This document shows positions 14,713 through 20,917 of a stretch of 20,917 nucleotides of DNA, piece by piece. Position 1 is the stretch's first letter, and every line of letters starts with the position of its first letter. This stretch comes from an uncultured Collinsella sp. (GTDB taxonomy: Bacteria; Actinomycetota; Coriobacteriia; Coriobacteriales; Coriobacteriaceae). The stretch is taken from assembly GCA_902464965.1 (NCBI GenBank), contig CABQLI010000037.1, forward strand, positions 1 through 20,917, in the 5' to 3' direction. The notes below the pieces were generated by a model. That model was not told the DNA's origin. It worked only from the letters and a program-made list of their open reading frames with translations, and made no database searches. A program made the translations under genes and the position numbers.

Positions 14713-14816
14713 AGCGAAACCGCACCGTCCATAGCGAAAACCGCGCCGCCCGCAGCGAAAAGCATCCCGCCCGAAACGAAAACCGTCCCGTCCACAACGA
14801 AGACCATCACAACATT
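14713..14816. repeat. 21-bp degenerate tandem repeat array
   Basis: Five units start at 14713, 14733, 14754, 14775 and 14796, each 20-21 bases, with a shared (A)GCGAAAACCG-like start and a CCGTCC/CCGCCC end. A further partial copy lies at about 14660. The period of 21 keeps frame, so the minus strand could be read as heptads such as VFVVDGT and VFVSGGM, but no ribosome-binding site or family supports coding. The stretch 14620-14923 has no gene; this array and two inverted repeats fill most of it. Confidence 0.65.
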
Positions 14817-14863
14817 CGACGCTTTTCGTCAAAATCGCGATTTTCATCGAATGTTGTGATGGT
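14803..14863. repeat. Long inverted repeat with 17-bp perfect arms
   Basis: ACCATCACAACATTCGA (14803-14819) and TCGAATGTTGTGATGGT (14847-14863) are exact inverted copies. The 27-base centre contains the perfect 14-bp palindrome AAAATCGCGATTTT (14831-14844). The left arm coincides with the last 21-bp repeat unit. No T-run follows on the minus strand, so it is not a standard terminator for the sortase gene. Confidence 0.7.
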
Positions 14864-14875
14864 TTGGAAGCCCCG

Positions 14876-14910
14876 ACCACCACAAAGGTGCCTGTCCCCA
14901 TTGTGGTGGT
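14876..14910. repeat. REP-like inverted repeat
   Basis: ACCACCACAA (14876-14885) and TTGTGGTGGT (14901-14910) flank a loop containing GGTGCCTGTCCCC. I recall this loop sequence as a frequently repeated intergenic motif in gut Coriobacteria and other bacteria, in the style of REP sequences mobilised by RAYT transposases. No transposase is present in this window. It could also help end the sortase transcript. Confidence 0.45.
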
Positions 14911-14923
14911 TCTGGAGAATGTC

Positions 14924-15862
14924 TTATGCCGAGGCCTTGGCCTTGCGGCGCTTGCGGACCGCGTGGACCACGATGTCCAGCAGCAACAGCACAATGGCCA
15001 CGACCACGATGAGCACGGCGAACTCGCGCTTGCCCCAGTGGCGGCCGGCCAGCGACTTTTGCTTGTCGACGTCCTTCTTGTTGTACTTGGTGCGCACGCA
15101 ATGCACCAGCAGGCGATGGTCGTTCACGCCGTAGGGCGTGCATGTGACGAGCGTCACCTTGTCGGCGCCGGGCTCGATGGTCAGCGACTCCATCTCCTCG
15201 GGCAGCACCACCTCGGAGTCCACCATCTTGTAGGCGAGCGTCTTGTTCATGGTGTGCAGCAGCACCAGGTCGCCGGGCTCCAGCGAGTGGATGTCGTCGA
15301 ACATACTCAGGTTGCGCATGCCCGAGTGCGCGGTGAGCACGCAATGCGTCGAGGTGCCGCCCACCGGCAGGCTCGTACCCTCCAGGTGGCCGACGCCCGC
15401 CATAAGGACTTCTTCGCTCGTGCCGTGGTAGATGGGCATGCTCACGTCGATGGAGGGGATCTCGACCCAGCTCATCATGGGGTCGCGGTCAAAGATGAGC
15501 TGCTGGGCGTAGGGCTCGATCTGGTCGGCGGGAAGCTCGGTGGCCTCGCCTGCCAGCTGCTCGTTAAAGGAGCGTGCCTGGAGCAGGATGCGCTCGCGCT
15601 CCTCGGCAGACAGCGCGTCCACGGTGCTGGACACGGTGCTGATCTGGTTGAATACGCCCGAGGCCTCGAGCCGGTCCAAGATCCACGGCCAGGTCATAAG
15701 GCCCACGCCAATAAGGATGATGACGATGGTGATGAGCCGGTCGGCCCAGCGCGGCAGTCGCTTGCGGCGGCGCTTGGACTTTGGTTGAGGTTTGGGCTGG
15801 GGGCTTGAGCCGCCGTTGTCCGCGGCGTTATTGCTCTTCATATGTTTGGCGCCCTGCACCAT
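14924..15862 (-). CDS. Class C sortase (pilus polymerase)
   Basis: Membrane-bound cysteine transpeptidase that links pilin subunits covalently. The 312 residues have an N-terminal basic segment, a membrane helix (about 43-60), the sortase core with H179 (LTAHSG), C241 (TLVTCTPYG) and R250 (DHRLLV), and a second C-terminal membrane helix (281-300) with a basic tail, which is the class C topology. Class C enzymes carry a DPF/DPW-type lid over the active site; here DRDPMMSW (125-132) may play that role in an unusual form. The ATG at 15862 has GGAG upstream; an internal ATG at 15841 is possible. The pilin substrates lie 2.3 kb upstream, beyond an inserted two-gene module. Confidence 0.9.
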   Translation of the reverse strand: MVQGAKHMKSNNAADNGGSSPQPKPQPKSKRRRKRLPRWADRLITIVIILIGVGLMTWPWILDRLEASGVFNQISTVSSTVDALSAEERERILLQARSFNEQLAGEATELPADQIEPYAQQLIFDRDPMMSWVEIPSIDVSMPIYHGTSEEVLMAGVGHLEGTSLPVGGTSTHCVLTAHSGMRNLSMFDDIHSLEPGDLVLLHTMNKTLAYKMVDSEVVLPEEMESLTIEPGADKVTLVTCTPYGVNDHRLLVHCVRTKYNKKDVDKQKSLAGRHWGKREFAVLIVVVAIVLLLLDIVVHAVRKRRKAKASA

Positions 15863-15878
15863 CGCCGGTCACTCCTCT

Positions 15879-15892
15879 ACAACTCAAGTTGT
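15879..15892. promoter_or_regulatory. Palindrome before the sortase gene
   Basis: ACAACT-CA-AGTTGT is a perfect 6-2-6 palindrome ending 17 bases before the sortase ATG. On the minus strand TATTAT a little further upstream could be a -10 box, but no -35 box is seen. The site may be an operator; this is weak. Confidence 0.3.
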
Positions 15893-15927
15893 CTAAACAA
15901 ATAATAGCCGATTAGCGAACCTCTGCG

Positions 15928-15958
15928 CCGGACAACGCAGCTAGACTGCACCGTCCGG
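15928..15958 (-). terminator. Hairpin after the nucleotidyltransferase gene
   Basis: CCGGAC (15928-15933) pairs with GTCCGG (15953-15958), and inside it GCAG (15937-15940) with CTGC (15946-15949). It sits 16 bases past the stop of the nucleotidyltransferase gene. It lacks a T-run, so it may be a weak or factor-dependent terminator. Confidence 0.5.
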
Positions 15959-15973
15959 GCCACGTAACCCCAC

Positions 15974-16747
15974 TCAACCAATCAAACCATATGTTGCTTT
16001 CATCGTCTCGAGCAACTGCGCCATCGTTACGCCCGCAACCCCAATCTGTTTCAGATTGACGTCGCCCACCTCACAATCTTTGACAAACGCAAGCATATCG
16101 TCCTTCAGTTCTCCGCGCAGATCGACACCTTCCGACTCGCCAAGCAGCTGAGCAAGTCTCAGCGCATCGCGTTTATGCTTTTTTACCTTCCTCGAATCAA
16201 CGTTCTCCCCCGCTTCCCTTCTAGCTTTTAGATCGAGATACGCCTTCGCTTTGAACGGGACAATGTATTCCGTCCCCAGGACCGAAACGCCGCCTACGGT
16301 TCGAATTCCCTGAAGGAACAAGCTGTAGTAAGCATCGTCCAACAAAATTGCCGAAAGACTGCTTATGTTTTCATCAACGTGAATTGGTGCCACATCAATC
16401 CCCTCACGACCCTTTAGAAAGTCGGGGCACTTCGCGAAGAGTTCGATCATACGGGGGTAACCCGGCCTCTTAGGCTCTGTAAACCGATAAAAACATGAGC
16501 CTTTGCCTTCGCCCCAGCCGCAGCGGTAACCGCCATCACGCACCAAAGTCCATATGGCTTCTGCCGTCTGAGGCAACCGGTCATCGGCGACAATTACTAC
16601 ATCAAAATCGTGAGTCGCTCTGAATGAAAGCCCCGCCTCCGCGAGCAAAATGTCGCATGCCGTGCCGCCGATAAGGGCATACGATCCTGCAGCTTCTTGC
16701 ATATGCTGCTGAAATTCTTGGAGACCTTCTACAGCGCTTCTTGCCAT
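15974..16747 (-). CDS. AbiEii-like nucleotidyltransferase (probable toxin)
   Basis: Likely toxin of an AbiE-type pair; such enzymes add nucleotides to tRNA or other targets and stop growth, for example during phage infection. The 257 residues show the nucleotidyltransferase signature LIGGTACDIL (25-34), the metal-binding pair D47 and D49 in THDFDVVI, a third acid in MIELFA (E102), and the Lys-rich motif IV region YIVPFKAKAYLDLKARR (161-177), then KHKRDALRL. This matches the AbiEii/AbiGii family in plan. The ATG has AAAGGA upstream and lies inside the end of the partner gene (19-base overlap). Base composition is visibly AT-richer than the sortase gene (24 of 60 G+C at 16321-16380 against 38 of 60 at 15181-15240), suggesting transfer. 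Toxicity is inferred. Confidence 0.8.
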   Translation of the reverse strand: MARSAVEGLQEFQQHMQEAAGSYALIGGTACDILLAEAGLSFRATHDFDVVIVADDRLPQTAEAIWTLVRDGGYRCGWGEGKGSCFYRFTEPKRPGYPRMIELFAKCPDFLKGREGIDVAPIHVDENISSLSAILLDDAYYSLFLQGIRTVGGVSVLGTEYIVPFKAKAYLDLKARREAGENVDSRKVKKHKRDALRLAQLLGESEGVDLRGELKDDMLAFVKDCEVGDVNLKQIGVAGVTMAQLLETMKATYGLIG

Positions 16748-17697
16748 GGATATTCCTTTCCAAAGATGCGATCGACTTCGAGCTGAATTCGCTCATCGTC
16801 GATTGCCGCCAAAGATAGCGCAAGCGAAATGTCGTCGACACGGGAGGAGCCGGCAAACGCGGGCGCATAGCGCCACACTTGGATCAACGCCGTTTCGTTA
16901 TCCGGCAACTCCCCGTCTGCGACTTCGAGATCACTCAGTTGGCGCCATGCACTTCTTAAGACGGCCTTTTGTTCCATGCCCGGCGCAGCGAGCATCGAAC
17001 GCGCAGCGAGCGCCGTCTCCCCGGCGTCAACAAGATAGTCGATCTGCGGCGTCTTCCTTGCAAAACAGACCTTCGAGACTGGCGAGGAGAGCTCTGCCAT
17101 GTGCTCGCTGAGTAGAAGATCAACGGCAACAGGGTACACGACGACACGTCGCTCGCGACGCTCGCGCCTCGCGAGCCCCCTGTCAACAAGCTCGGTTATG
17201 GCCTCGCTCGCGCGGCTTGCCGAGATCCCAAGCGCACGACAAAGGTCATAGGGGCGATATGGCTCCTGGGATGCTCCCCAGATTGCGGCAGCCTGCGCGT
17301 TGGGTGACATCTTGATCGTGTGATTGTGAAACCGGGCACCGCCCCTCTCCGTGCAGGCTGTGCCCATAAATGGAAGAAAAGCCTGTCTACCTGGGCAGAC
17401 AAAGGGAATCCCGTGTGCGACCAATGCTTTGCGCTGACGTGCATCGGCATCAGGAAACGAAACGACAACAGGAGTCTCCGCGCGCAAGGCTAGCTGGCTA
17501 TAGACTCTCTTAGCCTCGGGAAGCCCGACGCCAGTAGGCAAACTTGCAAGCAAAAACGAAAAACCGTTTGCGTCAACAGCGCGGACCTCAATCGCCCGCA
17601 GATGCAGCGGCAAGCGTGCGGATCCAGGCCAATTTTTGGTCTTGGCAGCGAGGCCTAGTGCTTCTTGTAAGTAGATTAGCGCTTCGTTCATTTCCAT
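16729..17697 (-). CDS. Winged-helix partner protein (probable antitoxin/regulator)
   Basis: First gene of the two-gene module and probable antitoxin and self-repressor. The 322 residues have an N-terminal mixed alpha/beta domain (about 1-125) of no recognised family, a MarR-like winged helix-turn-helix (about 131-190: YDLCRALGISASRASEAITELVDRGL, then a basic wing RRERRERRVVVYP), and a C-terminal domain (200-322) ending VDDISLALSLAAIDDERIQLEVDRIF. AbiEi antitoxins carry the winged helix at the N-terminus and are shorter (about 200-280), so this is a different architecture. It overlaps the nucleotidyltransferase by 19 bases. The ATG at 17697 and one two codons later are both possible starts. 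The antitoxin role is inferred from position. Confidence 0.75.
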   Translation of the reverse strand: MEMNEALIYLQEALGLAAKTKNWPGSARLPLHLRAIEVRAVDANGFSFLLASLPTGVGLPEAKRVYSQLALRAETPVVVSFPDADARQRKALVAHGIPFVCPGRQAFLPFMGTACTERGGARFHNHTIKMSPNAQAAAIWGASQEPYRPYDLCRALGISASRASEAITELVDRGLARRERRERRVVVYPVAVDLLLSEHMAELSSPVSKVCFARKTPQIDYLVDAGETALAARSMLAAPGMEQKAVLRSAWRQLSDLEVADGELPDNETALIQVWRYAPAFAGSSRVDDISLALSLAAIDDERIQLEVDRIFGKEYPWQEAL

Positions 17698-17709
17698 CGT
17701 TTTCGTTTG

Positions 17710-17760
17710 ATTCCATTTTTAATTGGAATTATACATAATTTTCGGAATTAACGAGATTCC
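17710..17760 (-). promoter_or_regulatory. Promoter and GGAAT operator sites of the nucleotidyltransferase module
   Basis: A perfect TATAAT (17733-17728, minus) lies 30 bases before the winged-helix gene. Four GGAAT/ATTCC half-sites surround it: ATTCCA (17710-17715) with TGGAAT (17724-17729), and GGAAT (17744-17748) with ATTCC (17756-17760), each pair inverted. The -35 region is poor. Placement over and upstream of the -10 box fits autorepression by the winged-helix protein. Confidence 0.6.
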
Positions 17761-17796
17761 TTTCGTGCGTAGGCCAACATTTGAGTTTTCAAAATG

Positions 17797-17828
17797 TCCC
17801 GAATCGGCGGGGCGATTCGGGATACAAT
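17797..17828 (+). promoter_or_regulatory. Inverted repeat abutting a possible -10 box
   Basis: TCCCGAATCG (17797-17806) and CGATTCGGGA (17813-17822) are perfect 10-base inverted copies around GCGGGG. The second arm directly touches TACAAT (17823-17828), a plausible plus-strand -10 box with no -35 match. This could be the operator of a regulated short transcript. Confidence 0.4.
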
Positions 17829-17930
17829 AGCTACAGGAAACGACGCACCCCGCGTAAGTGTTCGAAAGCGCGGGCGGCCTAGTTTTCTGGTTTTGTTAAA
17901 TGCCCGGGCTCCGAACCCCGGGCATTCTTA
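17823..17930 (+). ncRNA. Possible small RNA
   Basis: From a candidate -10 box at 17823 to a terminator-like hairpin ending at 17926 there are about 100 bases with no open frame of interest. It contains a CCCGCG/CGCGGG stem (17849-17854, 17869-17874) and the terminal hairpin. It is not SRP RNA, tRNA or RNase P RNA by motif. The gene-free stretch 17698-18208 otherwise holds the module's promoter (17710-17760) and the pilin terminator (18078-18108); 17931-18070 shows nothing assignable. Confidence 0.3.
17899..17926 (+). terminator. Rho-independent-like terminator
   Basis: AATGCCCGGG (17899-17908), an 8-base loop and CCCGGGCATT (17917-17926) form a perfect 10-bp stem. On the plus strand CTTATTT follows, an interrupted T-run. 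On the minus strand TAAC follows, so the plus strand is favoured. No known plus-strand gene lies before it. Confidence 0.6.
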
Positions 17931-18071
17931 TTTGCGCTTGTTGCGGCGCAAATGCCTTCTACCGTCCGCACCGCGCGTGCGCCTACGGACCTTAAACCGA
18001 ACTTCATACGAGTCAAGAAACGCGATGACGGATGAGTCCGCATCGGACGGTGGAGGCTGCCTGTGTTGTCC

Positions 18072-18108
18072 AAAAAACGGGGCAGACTCCAGTGAGGAGT
18101 CTGCCCCG
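18072..18108 (-). terminator. Strong Rho-independent terminator of the pilin operon
   Basis: CGGGGCAGACTCC (18078-18090), AGTGA loop and GGAGTCTGCCCCG (18096-18108) make a perfect 13-bp stem, followed on the minus strand by TTTTTT (18077-18072). It lies 100 bases after the backbone pilin stop. It should separate the pilins from the downstream module and sortase, so the sortase probably has its own promoter. Confidence 0.93.
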
Positions 18109-18208
18109 AAAAGAGAATGGCAAAGCAAGAACGTGGATGGACGAGAAAAGTGTCCGCAAGTCTCATGGCCATCACATCCCACCTGCCAAAGAGATGGGTG
18201 AGCGAGCG

Positions 18209-19918
18209 TTACTCCTGCTCGGACTCCTCGGCCTGCTTACGGCTGCGGATGAGGTGCGCCACACCGATGCACAGCACTGCGCCACCAGCGATCCAAGTGA
18301 AGGTCACGCCGTTAAGACCGGTAAGGGGAAGGCCAACCTGCTTGGTATCGCCAACGGTGATGTTAAAAGTGCCATCGTCGTTTGTGAGGGTGCCATCTTT
18401 GAAATCAAGCTTGTTATCGCCAACCTTTCCGTCACTTGTATCGTTGAGACCGGCGATAATCTTGTCGCCCTGGTTCTTAGGATCAAGCGTGCCAGCGAGC
18501 CCAGTAAGGCCGGCACCCGGATCATCGGCGGTCATGGTCGGCTTGATCTCGAAGGTGAAGGGGTTGACCTTAGTGTAACCAGAGGGGGCAGAAGTCTCCG
18601 TGACGGTATAGACACCGGCATCGAGACCGGTAAGCGTAATGACGCCCTGCCTGTTCGTTGAAAGAACAACCTCGGTGTCACTCAATGTGCCGTCATCCTT
18701 GACATATTTAACGTCTGTGCTGCTTTCGTCTCCTTTGGTCGTAATGGTGAACTGAGCATTTTCAAGTGCCTTCTCGGTACCCAAATCGACCTTGTTGATC
18801 TTGAGACCGTAGGTATAGTCCTTGACCGTGTCAGGGACGGTCTGACCTTTTGTCGAAGTCATAGGGTTGTTGGAGTAGTGAAGCGTTACGGTGTTGAGGT
18901 TGCCCTCTTTGTTGTTATTCAAGCCAACAACGGCACGATCATTAATCCGTGCAGTATAGGAAACGACGATGCAGGAGTCCTTGGTGACGCCAGCGACGTT
19001 CTTCAGGTTATCGCAGGTCCACGTCGTCGTCTTGCTGCCATCGGCGGCAGCCTTGTCGGTCGACGGCGTGAAATAATTGGTGATATCCGTGACCTTCGCG
19101 TGATTTAAATCGGCCTTCGCGGCATCCTTGTTCGCATACAGGTAGACCTTGGCGCCATCCTGCAGCGTCAGGCCCTTGGAGATCTGGTCGGAGAACTGAT
19201 AGTAATACGTGTTGTACTTGTCGAAGTTCTCGGCGACGGTGCCGTAGAGGTTGTACGTCACGTCCTGGCCGATTTGGGAGTCGGCGGCATCGCACTCTTT
19301 GTTATCGGCATCGCTCACGATCTTCTTCTCGACGGTGGGGATTCCCGTTTTCTCAGTTACATTAACGGGTGTGTCACCCACGACAGTGAAGATGGGGGAC
19401 GTGCCTGCCTCGCCCTCTCCGATGGTGTCAGCTTTGGTCACAAAGAGCCAGTAACCGTGCTCAAGACCGGAAACGGTTTTGTTGTTCGTAGTAACGCGTG
19501 TGGCAAGACCGTCTACGGCGTCAGCAATCTTGTACGCAGCGGAATCAGGCGCCACGCGGGTCGTAGCATCGGTTCCCTTTACCTCATTCGTGATCCAGTC
19601 CGCGGCGTCCTGGGCGGTCGTTCCCGTATAGGACTTGTCCTCTGTGTTGATGACGCCCTCGACAGCATTCTGCACCTCTGTGTTTACCCACGCGATGTTG
19701 CTGACTTTCCCACCGTCAACATCGGCCTTAAAGATCTGATAGCCCTCGAACTCGGTAGTGTTGCCCTTAACGTTCGTGATGGTCACCGAGCCATTCGCAG
19801 TCGCAGCACCCTCAGCTGCAAACGCCATCGTGACCGGGGCCATCACGCCGCCGAAGCTCAGCGCTGCTGTGAGGCCGGCGGTTACTGCCAGGCGTGCGAT
19901 GTTCTTGCTCATGCTCAT
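18209..19918 (-). CDS. LPXTG-type major (backbone) pilin
   Basis: Surface pilin polymerised by sortase C. The 569 residues start with a Sec signal peptide (cleavage likely after MAFA, residue 34), carry a pilin-motif-like lysine in IPTVEKKIV (K198 or K199), a Cna-B domain with E-box YTVTETSAPSGYT (Glu near 441) that would form an isopeptide crosslink, and end with LPLTG (about 530-534), a membrane helix and a basic tail. The start at MSMSKN is chosen because GAGGAAAAG precedes it; upstream in-frame residues do not look like a signal peptide. G+C is uneven and low in places (27 of 60 at 18661-18720) compared with the next pilin gene. Residues 200-400 would be the variable shaft domain. Confidence 0.92.
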   Translation of the reverse strand: MSMSKNIARLAVTAGLTAALSFGGVMAPVTMAFAAEGAATANGSVTITNVKGNTTEFEGYQIFKADVDGGKVSNIAWVNTEVQNAVEGVINTEDKSYTGTTAQDAADWITNEVKGTDATTRVAPDSAAYKIADAVDGLATRVTTNNKTVSGLEHGYWLFVTKADTIGEGEAGTSPIFTVVGDTPVNVTEKTGIPTVEKKIVSDADNKECDAADSQIGQDVTYNLYGTVAENFDKYNTYYYQFSDQISKGLTLQDGAKVYLYANKDAAKADLNHAKVTDITNYFTPSTDKAAADGSKTTTWTCDNLKNVAGVTKDSCIVVSYTARINDRAVVGLNNNKEGNLNTVTLHYSNNPMTSTKGQTVPDTVKDYTYGLKINKVDLGTEKALENAQFTITTKGDESSTDVKYVKDDGTLSDTEVVLSTNRQGVITLTGLDAGVYTVTETSAPSGYTKVNPFTFEIKPTMTADDPGAGLTGLAGTLDPKNQGDKIIAGLNDTSDGKVGDNKLDFKDGTLTNDDGTFNITVGDTKQVGLPLTGLNGVTFTWIAGGAVLCIGVAHLIRSRKQAEESEQE

Positions 19919-20001
19919 CTTCTTTTCCTCTGCTTTCTGCTCGAATTCCATTTGATCTAAATCTGTCTGTCTGTGTCTTAGCATCTAGTTCGCTACGTCT
20001 C

Positions 20002-20020
20002 GCCCCGCTCTCTGTGGGGC
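20002..20020 (-). promoter_or_regulatory. Hairpin between the two pilin genes
   Basis: GCCCC (20002-20006) and GGGGC (20016-20020) can pair around nine bases in the 108-base gap after the upstream pilin stop. No T-run follows. It could stabilise or partly attenuate the transcript so that shaft and tip subunits are made in different amounts, but this is a guess. A CTGT triplicate lies nearby. Confidence 0.3.
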
Positions 20021-20026
20021 TGCCAG

Positions 20027-20917
20027 CTACTCTTTATGGCTGCCACCTCCCCGCTTGACCAGGAGCGCGACCACGATGAGCGCGGCTCCGGCGACCGCTG
20101 CGGCGGCCGCGGCGTACATTGCCATATCGCCAGTCGAGGGCATAAAGCCTCCGGTGGTAATGCTAGGGGGTGTGCCAGTGGGCGTGTTGATGAGCGACGC
20201 CTCCAGGCTGCCCGTCGACCCGTCCGCGCTGTCGGCGCGCAGGGGCGACTCGGCCGTGATGGTGAGCTTGGGCTTGGCGGCGGCCACCTGGTCGACGTCC
20301 AGGCCCTCGGCCTTGACCGTCACGGAGCGCGTGCCCTCAAAGGCACTGTAGCCCTTGGGTGCCTTGAGCTCGCGGACCTCCAGCTTGCCCGAGTCCACGC
20401 CCGAGACGGTCACGCGGCCGTCCTCGCCCGTGGTGACGGTGGCCTTGCCATCCGCAGCCCACGTACCGTCGGCCGCCAGCGTGCGGCCGCGGTCGCCGGC
20501 GATGCTCAGGACCGCCCCAGCAAGCGGCTTGTCGCCGTCGCTGCCGCGCTTGGTGAGCGCGAGATCCCAGGTGTAGGCGCACGCGTCATCGCTCGGCGTG
20601 CGGGTAAAGCCGGCGTCGCCGGACTGGTCGGCAAAGGGAGAGCGCGGGTAGCGCAGGTAGACCTCGTTGGGGTTGCCCTTCGCGATGCCGTGGCTGCATG
20701 CGCTGTTGAGCGGCGCGTTGTACACGGCGACCACGCGGGCGCCCGCGGTGAAGGCGTCGGCCCCGCCGAGCGCGGCAATCAGGTCGCCGGTGCGCACGGT
20801 GAAGGTCTTGCCGTCGACCGCTACCTTGGTGGCGCACTGGGCCGTGATGTCGGCCCAGCCCTTCGCGGGCTCGGTGCCGGCGCGGCCGTCCTTGCCGGTC
20901 TGGACCGCGTCAAAGCC
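20027..20917 (-). CDS. Ancillary or tip pilin, C-terminal part (cut by window end)
   Basis: 296 residues are visible and the frame is open to the window edge, so the gene starts beyond it. It contains a Cna-B/SpaA-like domain (DLALTKRGSDGDKPLAGAVL to LEVRELKAPKGYSAFEG, with E-box Glu in VRELKAPKGY) and ends FMPSTGD, a hydrophobic helix and KRGGGSHKE. MPSTG is a variant of the LPXTG sorting signal. The G+C is very high (43 of 60 at 20281-20340), unlike the backbone pilin. Position before the backbone gene suggests a tip adhesin or large minor pilin anchored by the same class C sortase. Confidence 0.85.
   Translation of the reverse strand, partial: GFDAVQTGKDGRAGTEPAKGWADITAQCATKVAVDGKTFTVRTGDLIAALGGADAFTAGARVVAVYNAPLNSACSHGIAKGNPNEVYLRYPRSPFADQSGDAGFTRTPSDDACAYTWDLALTKRGSDGDKPLAGAVLSIAGDRGRTLAADGTWAADGKATVTTGEDGRVTVSGVDSGKLEVRELKAPKGYSAFEGTRSVTVKAEGLDVDQVAAAKPKLTITAESPLRADSADGSTGSLEASLINTPTGTPPSITTGGFMPSTGDMAMYAAAAAAVAGAALIVVALLVKRGGGSHKE

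Noticed and set aside
14514..14810. Minus-strand frame with heptad repeats such as VFVVDGT and VFVSGGM
   Set aside because: The heptads arise from the 21-bp DNA repeat; there is no ribosome site, no conserved family, and the frame runs into the start of gatC in a different phase.
14713..14816. CRISPR array
   Set aside because: Units are contiguous 20-21 bp degenerate repeats with no unique spacers, and no cas gene is present.
17823..17930. tRNA, SRP RNA or 6S RNA
   Set aside because: No cloverleaf, no SRP GGAAG/AGCAG core and no 6S-like open bubble could be drawn.
17928..18182. Short minus-strand frame ending in a very basic tail, possibly a gene remnant followed by a terminator
   Set aside because: No start codon with a ribosome site follows the pilin terminator, and the upstream part is just translation of that terminator hairpin. 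It may be a decayed gene end, but support is too thin.

Overview
The window looks like the chromosome of a coriobacterial actinomycete, most likely Collinsella or a close relative. This is inferred from GC-rich genes, a GatCAB amidotransferase operon, class C sortase pili, a one-piece tmRNA with a tag ending ALAA, and protein styles typical of gut Coriobacteriia. The species call is an inference and could not be checked by a search. Most genes lie on the minus strand.

Layout from left to right. (1) 5-368: tmRNA (ssrA) on the minus strand. (2) 608-1042: an unrecognised small acidic protein on the plus strand, converging on a toxin-antitoxin pair. (3) 1101-2035: RelB/DinJ-like antitoxin and PIN-domain toxin with a 4-base overlap and a promoter embedded in three GCTAGC sites. 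(4) 2040-4576: a two-gene metal-transport operon, a DUF6110-like small membrane protein and a P1B-type ATPase without the usual CPC motif, ended by a strong terminator. (5) 4595-9298: two fused-type ABC transporter half-proteins of the IrtAB/YbtPQ class, abutting with no gap, divergent from an AraC-family regulator with a TTG start. This is the usual arrangement of siderophore or iron transport loci. (6) 9363-10727: an AAA+ ATPase with DUF4143 and a nuclease-like C-terminus, with a 47-bp imperfect palindrome upstream. (7) 10858-14619: gatC-gatA-gatB, each pair overlapping by one base (TAATG). A 147-bp element with 43-bp inverted ends sits immediately after the gatB stop. (8) 14620-14923: a gene-free stretch with a 21-bp degenerate repeat array and two long inverted repeats. 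(9) 14924-20917: a pilus locus (class C sortase, backbone pilin, truncated tip/ancillary pilin). It is interrupted at 15974-17760 by an AT-richer two-gene module, an AbiEii-like nucleotidyltransferase and a winged-helix partner, followed by a structured stretch that may encode a small RNA.

How the genes work together. The pilus genes form one functional unit: pilins are exported, anchored and polymerised by the class C sortase. GatCAB makes Gln-tRNA and/or Asn-tRNA from mischarged precursors. The ABC pair and AraC regulator probably respond to iron or a siderophore. The window also holds two toxin-antitoxin-like modules and one AAA+/DUF4143 gene, each with its own palindromic promoter region, so this is an accessory-rich neighbourhood around housekeeping genes.

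The least familiar material is the nucleotidyltransferase/winged-helix pair placed between sortase and pilin, the miniature inverted-repeat element after gatB, the repeat array before gatC, and the possible small RNA at 17823-17930.
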